Assembly (NCBI GenBank): GCA_041655765.1
Contig: JBBAEU010000006.1
Location: forward strand, 57,746-121,745
DNA from: Brumimicrobium sp041655765
GTDB lineage: Bacteria; Bacteroidota; Bacteroidia; Flavobacteriales_D; Crocinitomicaceae
Length of the DNA stretch: 64,000 nucleotides
Reading direction: 5' to 3'
Part shown: one piece after another, positions 25,126 to 33,527 of the stretch
Layout of the letters: each line of letters begins with the position of its first letter
Position numbering within the stretch: position 1 is the stretch's first letter
Position numbers and translations under genes: made by a program
The notes under the pieces: model-generated
The model's input: only the letters and a program-made list of their open reading frames with translations
Databases searched by the model: none
Told to the model about the DNA's origin: nothing

Positions 25126-26337
25126 ATGAGTAAAGATGTGTATATAGTTGATGGTGTAAGAACGGCCATTGGTAAATTCAGGGGAACATTATCAGCTGTT
25201 CGGCCCGATGATATGGCTGCTTTGGTAATGAAAACAGTAGTTGAAAGAAATGCTACGCTCGACCCAAATGCAATTGAAGATGTTATCTTCGGTTGTGCAA
25301 ATCAAGCAGGTGAGGATAACAGAAATATCGCAAGAATGTCTTTGCTTTTGGCAGGTTTGCCTCATACAATTGGTGGCGAAACTGTAAATCGACTTTGCTC
25401 TTCTGGATTGGCTTCTGCCATTAACGCTTCTCGAGCAATTAAAGATGGTGCAGGAGATATTTATTTGGCAGGTGGTGTGGAAAATATGACTCGCGCCCCT
25501 TGGGTGATTAGTAAGTCAGCCCAACCCTTTGGAAGTGATGCGAAAATATATGATTCTTCATTTGGTTGGCGCTTTATTAATCCAAAGTTACACGAAGTAT
25601 ACGGAACTGAAGGAATGGGAGAAACGGCAGAAAATTTAGTGGATAAATACAACATTTCTCGTGAAGATCAGGATGCATTTGCAGCGTGGTCACAACAAAA
25701 AGCATTAGCTGCGCAAGAGAGTGGACGCTTAGGGGAAGAAATTGTTCCTGTAGAAATCCCAAGAAGAAAACAAGAGCCACTTATTTTTGATAAGGATGAG
25801 TTTATTCGACCTGGCACGACTAAAGAGATTTTAGCCAAACTACGACCCGCTTTTAGAAAAGAAGGAGGATCAGTAACTGCAGGAAATTCTTCAGGATTAA
25901 ATGATGGAGCAAGTGCTTTATTAATCGCAAGTGAACAAGGGATTAAAGACCATAATTTGAAACCAATGGCAAGAATTGTGGGAGCAGCTGTTGCTGGAGT
26001 GGAACCACGTATTATGGGGATAGGTCCAGTTTATGCTACGAATAAATTATTTGAACGTACAGGACTTACCATGGATGATATGGACATTATCGAGCTAAAT
26101 GAAGCTTTTGCAGCTCAAGCTTTAGCATGTGTTAGGGCATGGGGATTAGCTGATAATGATCCAAGAATTAATCCAAATGGTGGTGCAATCGCCTTGGGAC
26201 ATCCGCTGGGAATGACAGGAGCACGTATTTTACATACCGCAGCACTTCAACTACAAAAAACGCAAAAAAGATACGCTTTAGTGACTTTATGTATTGGGGT
26301 AGGACAAGGATATGCTTGTATTATTGAACGAGCATAA
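25126..26337 (+). CDS. Acetyl-CoA acyltransferase (thiolase, 3-oxoadipyl-CoA thiolase-like)
   Basis: A 403-residue thiolase that cleaves a 3-oxoacyl-CoA with CoA. The active residues are in place: Cys91 (NRLCSSGLAS), His359 (GHPLGMTGAR) and Cys389 (TLCIGVGQG). Sequence style is closest to the PcaF/PaaJ type: CANQAGEDNRNIARM and YDSSFGWRFINP are typical of 3-oxoadipyl-CoA thiolases, which act at the end of aromatic degradation. No other pca or paa genes lie nearby, so a general fatty-acid or acetoacetyl-CoA role remains possible. It is transcribed alone and followed by a convergent acetyltransferase gene 74 bp away. Confidence 0.9.
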   Translation: MSKDVYIVDGVRTAIGKFRGTLSAVRPDDMAALVMKTVVERNATLDPNAIEDVIFGCANQAGEDNRNIARMSLLLAGLPHTIGGETVNRLCSSGLASAINASRAIKDGAGDIYLAGGVENMTRAPWVISKSAQPFGSDAKIYDSSFGWRFINPKLHEVYGTEGMGETAENLVDKYNISREDQDAFAAWSQQKALAAQESGRLGEEIVPVEIPRRKQEPLIFDKDEFIRPGTTKEILAKLRPAFRKEGGSVTAGNSSGLNDGASALLIASEQGIKDHNLKPMARIVGAAVAGVEPRIMGIGPVYATNKLFERTGLTMDDMDIIELNEAFAAQALACVRAWGLADNDPRINPNGGAIALGHPLGMTGARILHTAALQLQKTQKRYALVTLCIGVGQGYACIIERA

Positions 26338-26411
26338 GTTTTTGTGGTGGAAATACTAGAAAAAGCATCCTTGTGGTTGTAAATAGTGAGATAGGAGAGG
26401 AGGAACCAAAT

Positions 26412-26921
26412 TCAATCCAATTGTTTTTCAAAGGCTTTCCTTGGACTTCCTCTAAAAAACACTTCTCCACAGTATTCATATCCCATCTTTTTAAAAAGAT
26501 GAAGCATGGCAGCGTTATCAAAATTGGTATCGGCTTTTATGCTATAAATATTGTTTTTTAGGGCAAAATCTTCAATAAATTCAAACATTTTCCTTGCTAG
26601 CCCTTTCCCTAAATGGTTTTTTGCTATCGCTACACGATGAAATACCACAAAACCACCCGTAGATTTCCACTCTCCGTCTTGTAAGTTGTTGTATTCAGGT
26701 TCATCATTGATAAGCACAGCGCAATATCCAACGATTTCATCATTTTGACAGAGTACATATCCAACTTCTTTTTGAATATCGCTAAGAATTGTATCTGGAT
26801 TTGGATAGCCATCTTGCCATTGATTGCTCCCTTCTGCTTTGCGTCGTGCTATTGCATCTTTGAGTATCAACCAGATTTGGTCTTTATCTTTTTCTTGTGC
26901 TTTTTGAAGTGAGATAGACAT
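26412..26921 (-). CDS. GNAT-family N-acetyltransferase
   Basis: A 169-residue acetyltransferase. The acetyl-CoA-binding motif A is visible as VVFHRVAIAKNHLGKGLARKMFEFIEDFAL (R/Q-x-x-G-x-G/A form KNHLGKGLA). Strand beta-5 reads IYSIKADTNFDNAAMLHLF, followed by KKMGYEYCGEV. The N-terminal part has RRKAEGSNQWQDGYPN, common in a GNAT subgroup of unknown substrate. It is transcribed alone, and its start is separated from the next gene by a terminator. Substrate unknown. Confidence 0.88.
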   Translation of the reverse strand: MSISLQKAQEKDKDQIWLILKDAIARRKAEGSNQWQDGYPNPDTILSDIQKEVGYVLCQNDEIVGYCAVLINDEPEYNNLQDGEWKSTGGFVVFHRVAIAKNHLGKGLARKMFEFIEDFALKNNIYSIKADTNFDNAAMLHLFKKMGYEYCGEVFFRGSPRKAFEKQLD

Positions 26922-26950
26922 ACTTTGTGTGATGTTTCAGTAAAATTATA

Positions 26951-26981
26951 AAAAAGTGTCGTCTCAAAAGAAACGACACTT
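26951..26981 (-). terminator. Terminator of the alpha-oxoamine synthase gene
   Basis: Inverted repeat AAGTGTCGT (26954-26962) and ACGACACTT (26973-26981), loop of 10. On the minus strand it is followed by a run of T. It lies 26 bp downstream of the stop at 27007. Confidence 0.85.
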
Positions 26982-27006
26982 AGTTATATTAACAAGCATG
27001 AGCTTA

Positions 27007-28272
27007 TTATTTATCTACCTCAACGTGAGCAAGCTCTTCAGCTTTATAATCTCCACGATCAAGTTTATCTTTTATCTTTACGAAAGTATCAATTGTATAT
27101 TGGACATCTTCTAAAGTATGGGCTCCAGTAGGAATTAAGCGAAGCATAATTGTATCTTTAGGAACAACAGGGTAGATAACAATTGAGCAGAAAATGTTAT
27201 AATTTTCACGTAAGTCAAATGTTAAATTTGTTGCTTCTGCTAAACCTCCTTGTAAGAAAACTGGAGTTACAGCAGAGTTTGTTTTACCAATGTCGAATCC
27301 AGCATTTTTAAGCCCTGTTTGTAAAGCCGTAGCAATCTCCCAAAGTTTTTCTTTTCTTTCTGGTTGTGTTCTAAGAATTTCCAGTCTTTTTCTTGCACCA
27401 ATAACAATTGGCATTGGAAGAGATTTAGCAAACATTTGAGAACGCATATTGTAACGCAGGTAATCTATAATTTGCTCTTTTGCAGTTACAAACGCACCGA
27501 TTGAAGCCATTGACTTTGCAAATGTCCCAAATAAAACATCAATTTCATCTTGAACACCTTGTTCTTCTCCTGCTCCTTGTCCAGTTTTTCCTAATGTTCC
27601 AAAACCGTGAGCATCGTCAACCAAAATTCTAAAATCGTATTTCCCTGATTTTCTAAATTCAAGAATACCTTTTAAATCTCCTTGGTCACCCGCCATTCCA
27701 AATACACCTTCAGTAATAACAAGAATTCCTCCGTCTGTATTTTCAACAAGTTTAGAGGCTCTTTCCATTTGTTTGTCAAAACTTTCTAAATCATTGTGTT
27801 GAAACACAAAGCGTTTTCCTGCGTGCAATCTCATCCCGTCAAGGATACAAGCGTGAGATTCGCTGTCATATACTATTACGTCGCTTCTATCAACTAAAGC
27901 ATCGATAATCGATACCATTCCTTGATACCCAAAGTTTAAAAGAAAAGCATCTTCTTTATTCATAAAGTCTGCTATTTCACTTTCTAAAGTTTCGTGCTCG
28001 CTGGTGTGTCCAGTCATCATTCTTGCTCCCATTGGATATGCTAAACCGTACTCCGCTGATGCTTTTGCATCCACTTCTCTAACTTCTGGGAGGTTAGCTA
28101 ATCCTAAATAGTTATTTACCGACCATACCAATACTTCTTTTCCTCGGAATGTCATTTTGTTTCCGATTTCTCCTTCTAATTTAGGAAAAGTAAAATATCC
28201 GTGAACACCTTTCGCGTGTTGACCAATTGGCCCCATGTTCACTTTCAATTTTTCAAAAATATCTTTTGCCAT
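27007..28272 (-). CDS. PLP-dependent alpha-oxoamine synthase (serine palmitoyltransferase / cysteate acyltransferase-like)
   Basis: A 421-residue fold-type I PLP enzyme that condenses an amino acid with an acyl thioester and releases CO2. The PLP lysine is Lys253 (FGTFAKSMAS), with the supporting DDAHG (219-223) and His140 (YDSESHACILDG). In Bacteroidetes such proteins start sphingolipids (serine palmitoyltransferase) or sulfonolipids such as capnine (cysteate plus acyl chain), both envelope lipids. By eye I cannot tell serine from cysteate specificity, nor fully exclude 2-amino-3-ketobutyrate CoA ligase. No lipid gene adjoins it. A strong terminator follows. Confidence 0.88.
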   Translation of the reverse strand: MAKDIFEKLKVNMGPIGQHAKGVHGYFTFPKLEGEIGNKMTFRGKEVLVWSVNNYLGLANLPEVREVDAKASAEYGLAYPMGARMMTGHTSEHETLESEIADFMNKEDAFLLNFGYQGMVSIIDALVDRSDVIVYDSESHACILDGMRLHAGKRFVFQHNDLESFDKQMERASKLVENTDGGILVITEGVFGMAGDQGDLKGILEFRKSGKYDFRILVDDAHGFGTLGKTGQGAGEEQGVQDEIDVLFGTFAKSMASIGAFVTAKEQIIDYLRYNMRSQMFAKSLPMPIVIGARKRLEILRTQPERKEKLWEIATALQTGLKNAGFDIGKTNSAVTPVFLQGGLAEATNLTFDLRENYNIFCSIVIYPVVPKDTIMLRLIPTGAHTLEDVQYTIDTFVKIKDKLDRGDYKAEELAHVEVDK

Positions 28273-28360
28273 AATTATAAATTTTTATTACAGATTTACT
28301 GTATTCGGTTGCAAATATAGGGGATTTTTAGAGAATTAACAGAATATTGCATCGAAGTTA

Positions 28361-29371
28361 TTAACTAATAATGTTTACTTCTCGCTCTAATGTGATGTTA
28401 TATTTGTTTTTGATGTCGTTGATTATTTTTTGTGAAAGTTTGTATATGTCTTCACCACTTGCATTGTCGTAGTTTACTAGTACCAGCGCTTGTTTGTCGT
28501 ACACGCCATAATTCCCAAATCTTTTTCCTTTCCAACCGGCATTATCAATCAACCAACCAGCAGGTACTTTTACAACTTTGTCATCAATTGGATAAAAAGG
28601 GATATTTCCAAAATTTTGTTTTATTTCTTTAAAAAGAGAAATTGGAATAATCGGATTTTTGAAAAAACTTCCACCACTTCCGACTTCTTTTGGGTCGGGC
28701 AATTTTTCTTGTCGGATAGCAATCACAGCTTCGCCTACGTCTTGAATCGTCGGATTTGTGATATTTCTTCTTTCCAACTCTTTTTCAATCGCCCCATAAG
28801 AAGTATTCACTTTATGTGTTTTTGTAAGTCTGTAATTTACAGAGGTAATTATGTATTTTCTTTTTAGTGTTCTTTTGAAAATGCTTTCTCGGTAGCCAAA
28901 TTCACATTCTTCGTGTTGAAATACACGTAATTTGCCAGTGGCAATTTCTAAGGCTTCAAGGGAAACAAAGACATCTTTAATTTCAACACCATACGCGCCA
29001 ATGTTTTGCATAGGACTTGCACCAACGCTGCCAGGAATTAAGGATAAGTTTTCAATTCCACCCCAATTATTTTGCATTGTATATTGAACAAATTGATGCC
29101 AATTTTCGCCTGCACCAACTTTTAAAATTATTTCATCTTTATTTTCTTCAACCACTTCAATCCCTTGAATTTTATTTTGAAGAACTATGCCGTTAAAGTC
29201 TTTGGTAAATAAGACATTGCTTCCACCGCCCAAAATGAGTAACTCTTTATCTGTTGCTTCTTTGAGTAATTTTTGAAGCTCGTCAATTGTAGAAAAAGTG
29301 GCAAAGTATTTTGCTTTGACAGGTACACCAAAAGTCGTTAAATGCGTAATATCTACATTTTTTTGAAGCAT
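28361..29371 (-). CDS. murB: UDP-N-acetylmuramate dehydrogenase
   Basis: A 336-residue flavoenzyme that reduces UDP-GlcNAc-enolpyruvate to UDP-MurNAc with NADPH, in peptidoglycan synthesis in the cytosol. FAD motifs are LILGGGSNVLF and SLIPGSVGASPMQNIGAYG. The catalytic Ser is in GSGGSFFKNP. It is the longer type I form (as in E. coli), judged by length and the FGYRESIFKRT segment. It is divergent from the menaquinone pair with a 103-bp gap and transcribed alone. Confidence 0.97.
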   Translation of the reverse strand: MLQKNVDITHLTTFGVPVKAKYFATFSTIDELQKLLKEATDKELLILGGGSNVLFTKDFNGIVLQNKIQGIEVVEENKDEIILKVGAGENWHQFVQYTMQNNWGGIENLSLIPGSVGASPMQNIGAYGVEIKDVFVSLEALEIATGKLRVFQHEECEFGYRESIFKRTLKRKYIITSVNYRLTKTHKVNTSYGAIEKELERRNITNPTIQDVGEAVIAIRQEKLPDPKEVGSGGSFFKNPIIPISLFKEIKQNFGNIPFYPIDDKVVKVPAGWLIDNAGWKGKRFGNYGVYDKQALVLVNYDNASGEDIYKLSQKIINDIKNKYNITLEREVNIIS

Positions 29372-29474
29372 TTTTTAAAATTTTATACGAATGTAATTAC
29401 TTTTAAGGGGAACAAATCAGTATCTTCACTAAATTTATCATCGTTTTATGTTTAATAACTTTAGAAATTAAAAT

Positions 29475-29900
29475 ATGTTAAAGAAAGTTGATATAAATAA
29501 AATTAATGCCATTAGCAAAAATACGTTGATGGAGACGTTAAAAATTCAATGTGTTGAGGTAGGAGAAGATTACGTAATTGCTACAATGCCCGTGAATTCA
29601 ACAACGCATCAGCCTATGGGGTTATTACATGGTGGAGCTAGCGCGGCATTGATAGAGAGTATTGGCTCTATTGGTTCAGTTCTTTTAATTGATATAGAAA
29701 AAGAAATGCCTGTAGGGTTAGAAATCAACGCCAATCATATTGGAAGTATGCGATCTGGATTGCTTAAAGCCGTCGGAAAAATTGTTCATGCAGGTAGAAG
29801 AACACACGTATGGCAGGTTGATTTGACAGATGATGAAACAGGTAAGCTGATATGTACAGGGCGTTTAACGGTTATGATTGTTCCTAAAAAAATAAAATAG
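29475..29900 (+). CDS. menI: Hotdog-fold thioesterase, probably DHNA-CoA thioesterase
   Basis: A 141-residue hotdog-fold acyl-CoA thioesterase of the PaaI/YdiI type. The helix carrying the catalytic acid is in HQPMGLLHGGASAALIES; the expected Glu is in the IES segment. The HGGAS motif and GLEINANHIGSM are family-typical. It ends 2 bp before an isochorismate synthase gene, so it probably removes CoA from 1,4-dihydroxy-2-naphthoyl-CoA in menaquinone synthesis. The assignment rests on fold and neighbour, because PaaI enzymes also act on other substrates. Confidence 0.85.
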   Translation: MLKKVDINKINAISKNTLMETLKIQCVEVGEDYVIATMPVNSTTHQPMGLLHGGASAALIESIGSIGSVLLIDIEKEMPVGLEINANHIGSMRSGLLKAVGKIVHAGRRTHVWQVDLTDDETGKLICTGRLTVMIVPKKIK

Positions 29901-29902
29901 AA

Positions 29903-30880
29903 ATGGGTTGTTTAATTTATCAATTACCGAATCAAGAGATAAAGTCTTTTCAAGGAAATTGGATTTCTTCATCTTTAAAGAATTTGCCAGATGATGTCTT
30001 CTTTATAACAGATTTCACCAAAGAAGAAGTCTTTTATTTTGAAGGGATTTCAAAAGGAAACATTGATGATTTGGTATTGAGTTCCAATGCAGACGAAGAA
30101 GTTTTTGCGGTAGATGGAAGATATTATTTGAATGGATTACAGCATTTTATTGATGGGTTTGATGATTATGGAATAGAAAAAGCCATTTATTCCCGCATCA
30201 AGTTAGCAAAACGAGGAAGAACCTCTCCAATCGAAATTTTTAAAAAGATTGCGAGTAAGTATCAACAGCAAGCACTTGTCTATTTAGTAAGTGATGAAGT
30301 GTTTGGCACTTGGTTAGGAGCGACGCCAGAAATTCTTTTATCGGGAGATAAAGAACAACTAGAATCAATGGCTTTAGCGGGAACAAAAAGTAAAGTTGAT
30401 CAGCAATGGACAGATAAAGAAATTGAGGAGCATCAATTTGTCATTGATTTTATTAAAGAGCAAATTGAATCACAAAATCCAGAATCACTTAACATCGCTG
30501 AAACGAAAACTGTTCATGCAGGTGAAGTTTTTCATTTAAGAACAGACTTTAGGTTCCAAATAAGTTCGGATAAATGGAATTCGTTGATTGACTCTTTGCA
30601 TCCAACTCCAGCAGTTTGTGGAACACCGATGAAGAATGCAAAGGAATATATCTTAAAGTTTGAGCCACACGACCGTAAATTTTACACAGGTTTATTGGGT
30701 TGGAAAGGAAAAGATAGGTTAGATATTTATGTGAATCTTCGTTGCATGCAGGTTTTAGAAAATTACTATGCTTTGTATGTAGGCGGTGGCATAACAAAAG
30801 TTTCACGTCTGGAAGATGAATGGAGAGAGACAGAACATAAAAGTGAAACGCTGTTGACTTTAATTAGTAATGAGGATTAG
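29903..30880 (+). CDS. menF: Isochorismate synthase (chorismate-binding enzyme)
   Basis: A 325-residue chorismate-binding enzyme that begins menaquinone synthesis by turning chorismate into isochorismate. The C-terminal catalytic core has VSDEVFGTWLGATPEILL, MALAGTKSKVD, LHPTPAVCGTPMKNA and the closing VGGGITKVSRLEDEWRETE. Salicylate and anthranilate synthases share this fold, but the upstream MenI-like gene favours menF. It is shorter than the roughly 430-residue E. coli form because of a reduced N-terminal domain, which is usual in Bacteroidetes. menD does not follow here. A bidirectional terminator lies 17 bp after the stop. Confidence 0.9.
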   Translation: MGCLIYQLPNQEIKSFQGNWISSSLKNLPDDVFFITDFTKEEVFYFEGISKGNIDDLVLSSNADEEVFAVDGRYYLNGLQHFIDGFDDYGIEKAIYSRIKLAKRGRTSPIEIFKKIASKYQQQALVYLVSDEVFGTWLGATPEILLSGDKEQLESMALAGTKSKVDQQWTDKEIEEHQFVIDFIKEQIESQNPESLNIAETKTVHAGEVFHLRTDFRFQISSDKWNSLIDSLHPTPAVCGTPMKNAKEYILKFEPHDRKFYTGLLGWKGKDRLDIYVNLRCMQVLENYYALYVGGGITKVSRLEDEWRETEHKSETLLTLISNED

Positions 30881-30896
30881 AAAAATATAGGAACAA

Positions 30897-30930
30897 TAAA
30901 AGGGCTTCTAAATGAAAGCCCTTTTATATT
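30897..30930. terminator. Bidirectional terminator between menF and rplS
   Basis: Inverted repeat AAAAGGGCTT (30898-30907) and AAGCCCTTTT (30916-30925), loop of 8, plus one extra pair. Runs of A and T on the two sides let it serve both convergent genes. Confidence 0.9.
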
Positions 30931-30955
30931 TCTTAGGAAAATATTAAAATCCTTA

Positions 30956-31306
30956 TTAGAATTTTCTTTTCTCTCTAATTCTTGCTGCTTTACCTGTTCT
31001 TTCTCTGAAATAGAAAATACGTGCTCTTCTGACAGCACCTCTTTTCAATATTTTAATACTTTCGATAAAAGGAGATTGAACAGGGAAGATACGTTCAACT
31101 CCAACTCCTCCTGAAATTTTACGTACTGTAAAAGTTTCAGTAGAACCTTGACCTCTTCTTTGAATTACTACTCCCGCGAACTCTTGAATACGTTCTTTTT
31201 CGCCTTCTCTAATTTTATATTCTACTGCAACAGTATCTCCTGCTCCAAACTCTGGAAGATTATTGTTGATTGCAAATTCGTTTTGAACTTCTTTTATTAA
31301 ATCCAT
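30956..31306 (-). CDS. rplS: 50S ribosomal protein L19
   Basis: A 116-residue ribosomal protein at the 30S-50S interface. Typical blocks are GDTVAVEYKIREGEKERIQEFAG split by its FAGVVIQRRGQG motif, TFTVRKISGGVGVERIFP, and the basic C-terminal RRARIFYFRERTGKAARI. Length and motifs are normal. It is transcribed alone; the terminator shared with menF follows, and 165 bp without a gene separates it from dnaX. Confidence 0.98.
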   Translation of the reverse strand: MDLIKEVQNEFAINNNLPEFGAGDTVAVEYKIREGEKERIQEFAGVVIQRRGQGSTETFTVRKISGGVGVERIFPVQSPFIESIKILKRGAVRRARIFYFRERTGKAARIREKRKF

Positions 31307-31471
31307 GACTTCTTAAATATTAATTCCCTAAAAACAGGGGTGCAATATTACTAATAATTTATGATATAAACATCCAACTGTCGAAAAAAAACAAAATATT
31401 TTTCAAGAGTCGGATGACAAAGATACGTTATTCATCTGATTTTCTGTAATAAAGTCAAAAAAAATTACGAG

Positions 31472-32113
31472 TTATAAATCTAAATCTAAGTCAAATCTAT
31501 TTCTAAGATTTTCTAACTTTGGGTTTCTTTTCACCATATCATCGAATTTTTCCTTACTTGTAAAAAGTTGGTCTTCTTCTGAAGACTCCTCTTTTAGTGT
31601 CAAATGAATTTTGTGATTCCGTAGTTCTTTTTTTAGAAATCCAACAATCTGTACATTATGGGTTTCGATAAATTGTTTTTGAACATTATTTTTAACTGTG
31701 AAAACAACTTCATAGTTATTTTTAAGCGATGGATCGCTCGCTTTCATTGCGTTGTAGAGCGTGTTTATGTTGTCTTTTTTCGCAATATGAGCATATTTTA
31801 GCCAATTCATTCTTAGTTCATCAATAGAGAAAGGATTTTCTTCTATGGCTGTGTTCTCTATACTAATCGGATTTTTATCATCTTCTTTATCCTCGGTTTT
31901 TGATAATAAATCATTAATACCGATTAAAGATTGGTTATAAGCGTTTGTTGGTTTGTGTAATTTTTTAGGTTCTTTATTATAAAGATGTGCAATGGAAGAA
32001 TTTTCTTTAGCTTGGGTTGATCTTCCTTTTACTGCCGAAGTTGGTCTTTCGTTTGGTTTATTTTCTTTTTGTCCTTTGAAAGGGATTATCTTAACAGGAT
32101 CAGTTAAGCGTTT
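31472..32113 (-). CDS. dnaX: dnaX tau-specific extension in the -1 frame
   Basis: This frame is open from the A-run at 32111-32120 to the stop at 31472 (213 codons) and continues dnaX after a -1 shift. It has no convincing start codon near the junction; the first ATG is at 31810. The proximal half is a polar linker (KRLTDPVKIIPFKGQ and Lys/Glu/Asn-rich sequence). The distal half matches the C-terminal domain of Bacteroidetes DnaX (MNWLKYAHIAKKDNI, KFDDMVKRNPKLENL, ending FDLDLDL). In other bacteria this tau region binds the polymerase alpha subunit and the DnaB helicase. The joined product would be about 582 residues, a normal tau length. Confidence 0.85.
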   Translation of the reverse strand, partial: KRLTDPVKIIPFKGQKENKPNERPTSAVKGRSTQAKENSSIAHLYNKEPKKLHKPTNAYNQSLIGINDLLSKTEDKEDDKNPISIENTAIEENPFSIDELRMNWLKYAHIAKKDNINTLYNAMKASDPSLKNNYEVVFTVKNNVQKQFIETHNVQIVGFLKKELRNHKIHLTLKEESSEEDQLFTSKEKFDDMVKRNPKLENLRNRFDLDLDL

Positions 32114-32121
32114 TTTTTTTG
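32090..32121 (-). promoter_or_regulatory. Putative -1 frameshift or slippage site in dnaX
   Basis: On the minus strand, ten consecutive A (32120 to 32111) lie directly before CG, then CTTAAC (32108-32103), a 7-nt loop and GTTAAG (32095-32090), a 6-bp stem-loop. The zero-frame stop TAA (32106-32104) is inside the stem. An A-run plus a nearby structure is the arrangement used by dnaX of E. coli (ribosomal frameshift) and Thermus (transcriptional slippage). Confidence 0.75.
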
Positions 32122-33219
32122 AAGCTCATCATTGATTGAGCAAAGCTGCATAAGTGCTAATTCCACTAATAAACGCTGGTTTTTTGATGATTTATAATTT
32201 GTATCGGCAGTGCTTAAAACACTCAATGCTCTTAAAGTATGTTGGCTATCAACTTTTTTAGCTTGCTCTTTATATCTTTCCTTGATTGAATCTCCAACTT
32301 CCAACAATTCAATCGTTTTTGGGTCTTTTCCAACCAATAGATTTCGATAATGTTCTGATAAACCAACAATGAACTGATGTCCATCAAAGCCTTTTGTTAC
32401 AATCTCGTTATAGATCAGTAGGCATTCTGGAATATTCATATCATGTGCAAAATCGACTATTTTAAAATAATAATCATAATCTAAAATATTAAGATTTTGA
32501 ATCGTTGTTTGATAAGTCAAAGTTTTTCCAGAAAAACTAACAATTTGATCAAAAATAGAAAGGGCATCACGCAAAGCGCCATCAGCTTTTTGAGCGATGA
32601 GGTGAAGTGCTTCGCTTTCCGCATCAATTCCTTCGGAAACACAGATTTTTTTCAAATGTTCAACGATATCGTTTATCTGAATTCTATTAAAGTCGAATAC
32701 TTGACAACGAGAAAGAATTGTTGGGATTATCTTGTGTTTTTCTGTTGTTGCCAAGATAAAAATCGCATGTTTTGGTGGTTCTTCTAAAGTTTTTAAGAAA
32801 GCATTAAAAGCTGCTGTTGACAACATATGGACCTCGTCGATGATATAAACTTTGTAATCTCCTAATTGAGGAGCCACTCTCACTTGATCAATCAGTTGCC
32901 GAATGTCATCAACGCTATTGTTTGAAGCAGCGTCTAATTCGAAAATATTTAATGATTGACCATCGTTGAATGATTTGCATGATTCACATTCATCACAGGC
33001 TTCGACTTTATCAGTTTTATTGGTACAATTGATAGTTTTAGCTAAAATTCTGGCAGTAGTTGTTTTCCCAACACCACGTGTTCCACAAAATAAAAAAGCT
33101 TGTGCTAATTGATTGTTTTTAATAGCATTCTTGAGGGTAGCAGAAATGGTTTCCTGTCCTATAAGTGTATCAAAACTTTGTGGTCTATATTTTCTAGCTG
33201 AAACTATATATTCACTCAT
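32104..33219 (-). CDS. dnaX: DNA polymerase III gamma subunit frame (clamp-loader ATPase)
   Basis: From the ATG at 33219 (MSEYIVSARKYRPQSF) the zero-frame product has 371 residues. An upstream in-frame ATG at 33324 adds 35 residues without homology, so I reject it. The clamp-loader AAA+ core is complete: Walker A GTRGVGKTTTAR, four zinc-binding Cys in CTNKTDKVEACDECESC, Walker B VYIIDEVHML, and sensor ATTEKHKIIPTILSRCQ. The frame stops four codons after entering a run of ten A, giving a gamma-like short form. Reading on in the -1 frame gives tau (see 31472-32113). The protein loads the beta sliding clamp at the replication fork. Confidence 0.93.
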   Translation of the reverse strand: MSEYIVSARKYRPQSFDTLIGQETISATLKNAIKNNQLAQAFLFCGTRGVGKTTTARILAKTINCTNKTDKVEACDECESCKSFNDGQSLNIFELDAASNNSVDDIRQLIDQVRVAPQLGDYKVYIIDEVHMLSTAAFNAFLKTLEEPPKHAIFILATTEKHKIIPTILSRCQVFDFNRIQINDIVEHLKKICVSEGIDAESEALHLIAQKADGALRDALSIFDQIVSFSGKTLTYQTTIQNLNILDYDYYFKIVDFAHDMNIPECLLIYNEIVTKGFDGHQFIVGLSEHYRNLLVGKDPKTIELLEVGDSIKERYKEQAKKVDSQHTLRALSVLSTADTNYKSSKNQRLLVELALMQLCSINDELQKKNA

Positions 33220-33527
33220 ATTACAAATGTAATAATAAAATTGACGATTTGGATTTTTCTGTAGAAAAAAAGTGGATGTTTTGAAATTAAGAAAATTGTA
33301 CTTTGCTTTCAAATTTTGAATCAAGTAATTCTAATGGATGTTGGGATTTATGTCGTTCTTGCTCTCAACGTTTCAGGTTGTTTAAAGACTTAAACTTAAT
33401 CACATCCGCTTGATAGCTCTTTTATTTTTCTTTTACAACACCTTGCATTCTTCTTGTTTTAAAAACATCCGTTGTTTTATTGTAAAACTTGTTCTGTAGA
33501 AAAAGCTATTTTTAACTAGAAATTATT
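33220..33527. other. Intergenic region upstream of dnaX
   Basis: No gene is seen in these 308 bp, which are strongly T-rich on the plus strand. A minus-strand TACATTTG at 33224-33231 matches the -7 consensus but lies only 4 bp before the dnaX ATG, which would make the transcript leaderless, so it is not called. Confidence 0.4.

Noticed and set aside
33224..33231. Minus-strand TACATTTG as dnaX promoter (and TACCTTTG at 52810 on the plus strand)
   Set aside because: Both are only 4 bp from the start codons, which would force leaderless transcripts; without start-site data I do not call them.
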